Source of the DNA: Natrinema sp031626495
GTDB taxonomy: Archaea > Halobacteriota > Halobacteria > Halobacteriales > Natrialbaceae
Direction of reading: 5' to 3'
Assembly: GCF_031626495.1 (NCBI RefSeq)
Contig: NZ_JAMQOJ010000006.1
Coordinates: 124,001 to 188,000, forward strand
DNA length: 64,000 nucleotides
This document shows positions 59,439 through 64,000 of the stretch, in pieces (position 1 is the stretch's first letter; each line of letters begins with the position of its first letter). The notes under the pieces were generated by a model. It was not told the DNA's origin, did no database searches, and saw nothing but the letters and a program-made list of their open reading frames with translations. The translations under genes and the position numbers were made by a program.

Positions 59439-60056
59439 CAATCAACCAATACGGCAGAAATGTATCATGAATTAGATTGAGCCGCGCTCCCGAAGAAAGT
59501 GGTCGCTCAGGGAACGAAAGCCCACGCGAGCGATTTCCGCCAGTCCGTCGACGGCGGACTCAGAGCGATCGTCACTGCGTGTCGCGCTGCTATCCCGATG
59601 GCCGCCGACCAGGGGGGCTCGGAACCGAGATTCGGATCGCCTCAGTCAGCGAGGCCTGACCAGCCGGTTTCCGCGAGTCGACCGTGACCCGCGTCCGTCG
59701 AGCAGACGCGAGTCGCCCGAAAGCCGTCGACGGAGACGATGAGGTGCTTTCGGTGTCCCGTCTCTTCGCAGGGTAATCCTTTCAGCGATGGTCCTCTATC
59801 GATGTGTTCCGTAGGAGGCCGGGCGTTTCAGAAACTCGTATCGGCGAGTAAGTCGGTGACCGCCGGAATGCGTAGGAACGAGACTCAGTTCATCGGTACT
59901 GACAGCAATTAACCTTTCTCGAGATACCGAACATTCTTGGAATGCTCCCAGTGCCAGCGCCCGCTCGTGGAGTAGGGCAGAGTCGACACCCACCTGCCGT
60001 GTGAGGTGCAGGGTGTTCTGCCCGACGTCCATTCTACAGGCGGAACAGGCCGAGTG
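59439..60056. other. Relic-bearing stretch before an IS element
   Basis: Contains the ornithine cyclodeaminase relic (59615-59670) and a plus-strand coding-like piece before it (AQGTKAHASDFRQSVDGGLR). On the minus strand 59800-60030 encodes VGQNTLHLTRQVGVDSALLH, ERALALGAFQECSVSRERLI without start or recognised family; it may be part of a gene cut by the element at 60057. Confidence 0.4.
59615..59670 (+). pseudogene. Relic of the 3' end of an ornithine cyclodeaminase gene
   Basis: GLGTEIRIASVSEA here matches GLGSEIPIAPASEA, the end of the intact protein at 46053-47057. At DNA level the likeness runs on through a TGA into TTTCCG, and the 3' flank GCAGACGCGAGTCGCCC (59703 onward) matches GCAGACGCGAGCCGCCC after the intact gene. 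So this is a duplicated gene end, not chance. Confidence 0.65.
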
Positions 60057-60096
60057 CCTCGGGGCTTGACCCCGAGGGTGAAGGCCGTAAGCTCGG

Positions 60097-60495
60097 CTAA
60101 ACGTGTTCTGTTCGCTCGATATACTGTTCAATCGTATCGGTCGAAACGTCACCAACCGTCCCGACGTAGTACGATTCTTCCCAGAACCCACCACCCCACA
60201 GGTATTCTTGTAACAGGGGTTCGTGCTGCTGCCACATCTCTCGTGCTGTAATGCTCTTGACTGTCCGTACAATCTCGCTCGGGGCGTGTTTGGGATGTAC
60301 CGAGAGAAATAGGTGTACATGGTCGGGTGAGATGTGCAACGACAGTATCTCGTAGTTGTACTCGTTGCACACCTCTCGAAAACTCGATGCCAGTGAATCT
60401 TCTATCACACCCAGTATCGGGTGTCGATACTTTGGACACCACACGAAGTGGTAGTTAACGTTGTATACCGTGTTATTTGACCGTTTCTCGCCCAT
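60097..60495 (-). CDS. tnpA: TnpA, Y1 (HUH) transposase
   Basis: A 132-residue IS200/IS605 transposase. HUH motif in SPDHVHLFLS (His59, His61), catalytic Tyr at about 125 in TDTIEQYIER. The word FVWCPKYRHPIL is typical of the IS200 group. Start at MGEKRSNN (60495). Divergent from the RHH-tnpB unit across a 53-base AT-rich promoter region. Confidence 0.95.
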   Translation of the reverse strand: MGEKRSNNTVYNVNYHFVWCPKYRHPILGVIEDSLASSFREVCNEYNYEILSLHISPDHVHLFLSVHPKHAPSEIVRTVKSITAREMWQQHEPLLQEYLWGGGFWEESYYVGTVGDVSTDTIEQYIERTEHV

Positions 60496-60548
60496 AATTA
60501 TCTTCCGGGGACAAAAATTAAGCATTTCAGTGAATAAGCAATACGTGA

Positions 60549-60689
60549 ATGATGACCAAACGCCTCACCGGTGACTTCGAGGACGAGCTATACAAGAAGT
60601 TCTCGAAGCAATGCATCGACGCTGAGAAAACAAAGTCCGAAGTCGTGCGTGGACTCGTCAAAGACTGGCTCAACGAAGCCGAAGAATGA
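60549..60689 (+). CDS. Tiny RHH protein overlapping tnpB
   Basis: A 46-residue protein: MMTKRLTGDFEDELYKKFSK, then QCIDAEKTKSEVVRGLVKDW, LNEAEE. The first strand (KRLTGDF) and helices (K-S-E-V-V-R-G-L-V) fit the CopG-type ribbon-helix-helix. Its TGA overlaps the tnpB ATG by ATGA, so the two are translationally coupled. It may repress the divergent tnpA and its own unit. Confidence 0.75.
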   Translation: MMTKRLTGDFEDELYKKFSKQCIDAEKTKSEVVRGLVKDWLNEAEE

Positions 60690-61963
60690 CCGACGTACAG
60701 ACTCTCGTGAAGACGCTGGATTTCCAACTCAACATCCAGAGTGACAACGAGAGTCTGCTAGAAGACGCCACGCTCGAATCTCGGTGGGTGTACAACGAAA
60801 CCATCCGTCTCGCCAACCAGGGCGTGGACTGGGATGAAATCCCTGACCGCGTGACCGACGACGCCAACCTCGTGAAAAATACGACACAACGTGTCGTCGC
60901 CAAGGCACTCGGCGCGATGGAAAATTACCACGAGTACGACGACTTCGGCCTCCCGAGCCACACCAAGAACGGCGCGTATCCACTCCGAGCCAACTACGAG
61001 GAAGGGTACAACCTCACACTCCGTGACGACGGTACGATTGGATTCCGTATCAGTGCCAAACCATACAAGCACGTCAATGGCGTGCTGGAAGGCGACGACG
61101 CTCATCTCGACGTTCTGCGGGCAGCACTCACTAGTGAGGAGTGGACTATCGGGACGGCGGAAGCACTGACTCACGATGGGACGCCCGAGTTGCACGTCAA
61201 CGTCACGAATACCGAACGTACCGTCCGTGACAAACACGAGTCTCGGACAGTCATTGGCGTGGATGTGAACGAGGACAACGTGGCACTGTCGGCACTGTCA
61301 GCAGATGGAGTTGAGGATACGTTGGTTATCGACTTCCCCGAAATTAAGTTCGAGCGTCACCGCTACTTCACGATGCGAAAGCGGGTGCAGAACGCCGAGA
61401 AACCGAGTATGCACGATACACTCGAAGGGCGGGAAGAACGGTTCGTCCGTGACAGACTCCACAAGGTGTCTCGGCACATCGTGGAGTGGAGCCAACAGTT
61501 CGAGAGACCGTGCATCGTCTTTGAAGACCTCAAAGAGATGCGCGACAGTATCGACTACGGTACCCGGATGAACCGACGCTTGCACCACCTCCCGTTCCGT
61601 GCGCTCCAATACTACACGTCGTACAAGGCCGCCTTCGAGAGCATTCCAACAGCGTGGATTGACCCTGAATACACGAGTCAGCAGTGTCCGATGTGTGGAC
61701 ACACGGAACGGTCGAACCGCAACAGAAAGCGGTTCAAGTGCTGTTTGTGCCAGCATCAAGACCACGCCGACCGAAGTGCGAGCGTCAACGTCGGCGTGAA
61801 AGGTATCGAGAATCATCAAGACTGGAATGTGCCTGCTCTCAACAGCCTTCCCCAAGTACGGAAGGTGCGACGGCAGGCATCGGGGGCCGTGGACGCCCCG
61901 ACCGTGACCTCGGATACCGCGAGAGGGCATCATCCCGATGGTATCCGAGGCGTGTCCGACTAA
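60686..61963 (+). CDS. tnpB: TnpB RNA-guided nuclease, intact RuvC site
   Basis: A 425-residue TnpB of a third type. RuvC Asp193 in VIGVDVNEDN, Glu280 in CIVFEDLKEMR, zinc ribbon CPMC (334-337) and CCLC region (352-355), Asp362 in DHADRSASVNV. Catalytic residues are complete. The tail VDAPTVTSDTARGHHPDGIR overlaps the right-end RNA. Start fixed by the ATGA overlap with the RHH gene. Confidence 0.95.
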   Translation: MTDVQTLVKTLDFQLNIQSDNESLLEDATLESRWVYNETIRLANQGVDWDEIPDRVTDDANLVKNTTQRVVAKALGAMENYHEYDDFGLPSHTKNGAYPLRANYEEGYNLTLRDDGTIGFRISAKPYKHVNGVLEGDDAHLDVLRAALTSEEWTIGTAEALTHDGTPELHVNVTNTERTVRDKHESRTVIGVDVNEDNVALSALSADGVEDTLVIDFPEIKFERHRYFTMRKRVQNAEKPSMHDTLEGREERFVRDRLHKVSRHIVEWSQQFERPCIVFEDLKEMRDSIDYGTRMNRRLHHLPFRALQYYTSYKAAFESIPTAWIDPEYTSQQCPMCGHTERSNRNRKRFKCCLCQHQDHADRSASVNVGVKGIENHQDWNVPALNSLPQVRKVRRQASGAVDAPTVTSDTARGHHPDGIRGVSD

Positions 61964-61971
61964 TCCACGGG

Positions 61972-62003
61972 AAGCCTCGGGGCTTGACCCCGAGGCGGTT
62001 CAC
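61972..62003 (+). ncRNA. Predicted guide-RNA scaffold end of the 60-kb element
   Basis: Perfect hairpin (61975-61995) followed by CGGTTCAC. It sits 9 bases after the tnpB stop. The guide would start at 62004 (TTCTCTTC). Confidence 0.55.
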
Positions 62004-62553
62004 TTCTCTTCTTTCCTCATCCTCACTCAGATGCTAAGCCACGAAACGATAGTATCTCGCTTCAGGAACTGGGATCTACGTCTCCCAATTTTCTTTGGGA
62101 GAATCGTAACATCGGTCCACGCTCTAGATGAGGGTGCGGCAGGTCATCCACTGGATTGTTCCGTTACACGCTCCCCCTGCGTGTTGCCCACCACCTGCCG
62201 CTATCCCCCTCTCCCTTTGGCGCGGTATTACTCCAACGCCGGTTCCACGAGCGGCGAGCAGTCAGTTTAAGTCAGCTTCAGATCAGATCTAATACGGCTG
62301 CGAAGCAGGCCGGTTGCTAACGACTCACTCCACGCTTCTCAGTCGCCGCCGGTCTCGCGAAGATCGCTAACGGGGACATCGAACTGGTCGGCGATCTCGA
62401 GTAACCGGTCCTGTCAGGATTGGCGACCGAGCGGATAGGTGTGTCTAGAGTGTTCGACCGCGAAGATGCTTCGTGTAGGTCGAGTCAGTTCCAGATCACC
62501 CAAATATTTTATGTTATCTTTATAACTATAGCTGTTGTGGGCCTCCCTGACCG
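62004..62553. other. Gene-free stretch with one relic
   Basis: On the minus strand 62339-62412 reads RLLEIADQFDVPVSDLRETG, then GD and TGA, the tail of an unidentified haloarchaeal protein with no upstream part. The end of the stretch (62500-62530) is AT-rich (TTTATAACTATAGC) and should hold the promoter of the acyl-CoA dehydrogenase. Confidence 0.4.
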
Positions 62554-63840
62554 ATGATCGGGAAAGATACCAGTTTGACCGAGCGCGAACGGGCGTACCT
62601 CGCCGACACCATTGAGACGCTGGAGACTGAGGTATTCGTCGACGGCCTCGGGCCGGATCATTTCGATGCGCTGGACGACAACGAGGAGACTCAGGCCGAC
62701 TGGGAGACGTACGTCCGGCGGATGGGCGAGGCAGACCTGACCGCCATTGCGGTGCCCGAGTCTCACGGCGGCCCGGGCGGGTCGTTCGTGGACACCGTCC
62801 TCGCGGAGCAGGCCATCGGCTATGTTGGCACCATCGTCCACGCGTGTCAGACCTCGCTGAGCCAGCACATCGGGCAGACGATGTATCACCACGGGGATGA
62901 CTACATCCACGACGCCTACCTGCAGCCGATTCTCGACGGCGAGGTGGTCGTCTCGCAGGCCTACACCGAACCCTCGAGCGGTACGGACCTCCCGAGCATC
63001 GACACGACGGCCGAACGGGCGGGCGACGAGTGGATTCTGAACGGTGAGAAACGCTTCATCGACTTCGCCCAGTATGGCGACTTCTATTTCCTGCCTGCCC
63101 GCACTAGCGGCGCGGACGGCGATCGAGAGGGAATCTCGCTGTTCGTCGTCGATGCCGACACCGACGGCATCGAGATCCGAGACGATATGTCCGACTGGCA
63201 CGGCTTCCGCGGGACCGGCGCGGCGTGGATGGCCTTCGACAACGTCCACGTGCCCGACGCGAACCTCGTCGGTGAGGAAGGCGGCGCGTGGCCGTACATG
63301 ACCGAGGAGCTCAACCTCGAGCACCTCACCGTCGCCCGCTACTGTCTCGGCGCGAGTCAACACGCCCTCGAAGTCGCGGCGAACTACACCGATCACCGCG
63401 AGGTGAACGACCGGCCGGTTTCGGACTACCAAGCCGTCAACCACGAAGTCGCGGAGATGGCGACCAAACTCGACGCCGCGTATATGCTCAACACGCGGGC
63501 CGCACGTGTTTTGGACGAGGACGGCCTCGCCGCCGGGCGCATGGAGAGTGCGATGGCAAAATGGTACGGTACCGACCTCGCCCACGAGATGGCCGACGAT
63601 TGCATTCAGATCATGGGCGGCATCGCCACGACGGATAACTACCCCGTCGAGCGGATCCAGCGCGATGTGCGCGCCGGACGCTTCCTCGGCGGCGCCAGCG
63701 AGGTGATGAAGAGTATCACCCAGCACTACGCCTACAAGACGCTGACCAGCGACGAGTTCAACCCCGCCTACGTGGGCAACGAACTCGACGAGATGCCATG
63801 GCGAGACCCGACGGCCACACCACCGGCGGACGGCGAATAG
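62554..63840 (+). CDS. Acyl-CoA dehydrogenase
   Basis: A 428-residue FAD-dependent acyl-CoA dehydrogenase. Words in order: AIAVPESHGGPGGSFVDTVL, VVVSQAYTEPSSGTDLPSID (the A-x-T-E-P-x-x-G-S-D FAD/substrate motif), FRGTGAAWMAFDNVHVPDAN, then QIMGGIATTDNYPVERIQRD with the C-terminal E-R-x-x-R-D-x-R signature. It introduces the alpha-beta double bond in acyl-CoA; chain length unknown. Start at MIGKDTSL. Fits with the hydroxyacyl-CoA dehydrogenase at the other end of the window but is not near it. Confidence 0.93.
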   Translation: MIGKDTSLTERERAYLADTIETLETEVFVDGLGPDHFDALDDNEETQADWETYVRRMGEADLTAIAVPESHGGPGGSFVDTVLAEQAIGYVGTIVHACQTSLSQHIGQTMYHHGDDYIHDAYLQPILDGEVVVSQAYTEPSSGTDLPSIDTTAERAGDEWILNGEKRFIDFAQYGDFYFLPARTSGADGDREGISLFVVDADTDGIEIRDDMSDWHGFRGTGAAWMAFDNVHVPDANLVGEEGGAWPYMTEELNLEHLTVARYCLGASQHALEVAANYTDHREVNDRPVSDYQAVNHEVAEMATKLDAAYMLNTRAARVLDEDGLAAGRMESAMAKWYGTDLAHEMADDCIQIMGGIATTDNYPVERIQRDVRAGRFLGGASEVMKSITQHYAYKTLTSDEFNPAYVGNELDEMPWRDPTATPPADGE

Positions 63841-64000
63841 AAGACGTTCCGAGCCAACTCGGTCAGATCGGTGTCACTGTCAGGGCCCTCGCTGGTTCCC
63901 GTGGCGGTCGTCTGTCCCGGCCACTCGGCAGAGAAGGTAAACAGCGACGAGGTCGGCACCTCGACCCGCGATGCGTGGTTCTCGAGATCGCTGCACGTGT
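63768..64000 (-). CDS. C-terminal part of an unidentified protein (partial, edge)
   Basis: The minus frame entering from the right edge reads CSDLENHASRVEVPTSSLFT, FSAEWPGQTTATGTSEGPDS, DTDLTELARNVFYSPS and runs on to a TAG at 63768, overlapping the 3' end of the acyl-CoA dehydrogenase by 73 bases. The first 50 residues have good composition; the overlapping part is less convincing, so the native end may be upset. Family not recognised. Confidence 0.35.
   Translation of the reverse strand, partial: TCSDLENHASRVEVPTSSLFTFSAEWPGQTTATGTSEGPDSDTDLTELARNVFYSPSAGGVAVGSRHGISSSSLPT

Larger units (their letters stand above)
60057..62003 (+). mobile_element. Complete IS200/IS605 element: tnpA, RHH, tnpB
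   Basis: Both ends carry the same perfect palindrome, arms CCTCGGGG and CCCCGAGG around CTTGA, at 60057-60077 and 61975-61995. Inside, tnpA reads leftward, and an RHH gene plus tnpB read rightward. The right end closes CGGTTCAC (tip 61999-62003). Everything looks intact. It differs in type from the elements at 43 and 47.5 kb. Confidence 0.85.

Noticed and set aside
1949..62003. CRISPR array
   Set aside because: The repeated hairpins are scattered over 60 kb, differ in stem sequence, and have no regular spacing; no cas gene is present.
62509..63726. 405-codon frame antisense to the acyl-CoA dehydrogenase
   Set aside because: Shadow of the dehydrogenase gene.

Overview
The window reads as haloarchaeal (class Halobacteria) DNA. 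It is GC-rich, the proteins are strongly acidic, and there are stand-alone HalOD1 domains, Tat signal peptides, DUF7563-type zinc fingers, TATA boxes just upstream of apparently leaderless starts, and many TnpB/IS1341-type elements with their terminal hairpins. Genus cannot be fixed from sequence alone. No rRNA, tRNA or CRISPR array was seen.

Layout. 1-5.3 kb: a metabolic block on the minus strand with methylmalonyl-CoA mutase large subunit, B12-binding subunit and 3-hydroxyacyl-CoA dehydrogenase, interrupted by a plus-strand tnpB element and a 76-bp miniature element. 6-24 kb: sparse accessory DNA with a two-HTH regulator, a coiled-coil protein, HalOD1 proteins, a CoaD-like nucleotidyltransferase, a metallo-beta-lactamase fold protein, a thioesterase, a Tat-exported trypsin-like protease, a tnpB plus ribbon-helix-helix (RHH) cassette, and long stretches holding gene fragments and solo hairpins. 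24-29 kb: lipid-head-group transferase with an acetyltransferase, then an exported multicopper oxidase with a Tat lipoprotein. 29-32 kb: broken PIN toxin, broken XRE regulator, HalOD1, DUF1059, UspA. 33-41 kb: amidase, MpaB-type oxygenase, carotenoid oxygenase, flavin amine oxidase, aldehyde dehydrogenase, UspA. 42-49 kb: a wrecked lamin-tail gene, two related IS elements (one RHH-tnpB, one tnpA-tnpB), a VTT membrane protein, and ornithine cyclodeaminase. 49-54 kb: a miniature EF-1A relic, a VapBC pair, a hybrid receiver-PAS-GAF histidine kinase and two wrecked transporter genes. 54-56 kb: an organomercurial-lyase-like cluster with an HxlR regulator and a repeated promoter dyad. 56-64 kb: winged-helix regulator, S9 peptidase, a complete IS200/IS605 element with tnpA, RHH and tnpB, and an acyl-CoA dehydrogenase.

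The main themes are TnpB systems and gene decay. There are five tnpB genes of three types. Three of them travel with a tiny RHH gene. Two lack the usual RuvC glutamate. More than a dozen solo right-end hairpins, with compensatory stem changes, are scattered between genes. In five separate places the TGA stop codon of a host gene lies inside the tip of such a right end, always tail-to-tail. If these ends are transcribed, their guides would be antisense to the 3' ends of those genes. The rest of the accessory DNA is a graveyard of frameshifted or internally deleted genes, including an EF-1A gene reduced to its two ends.
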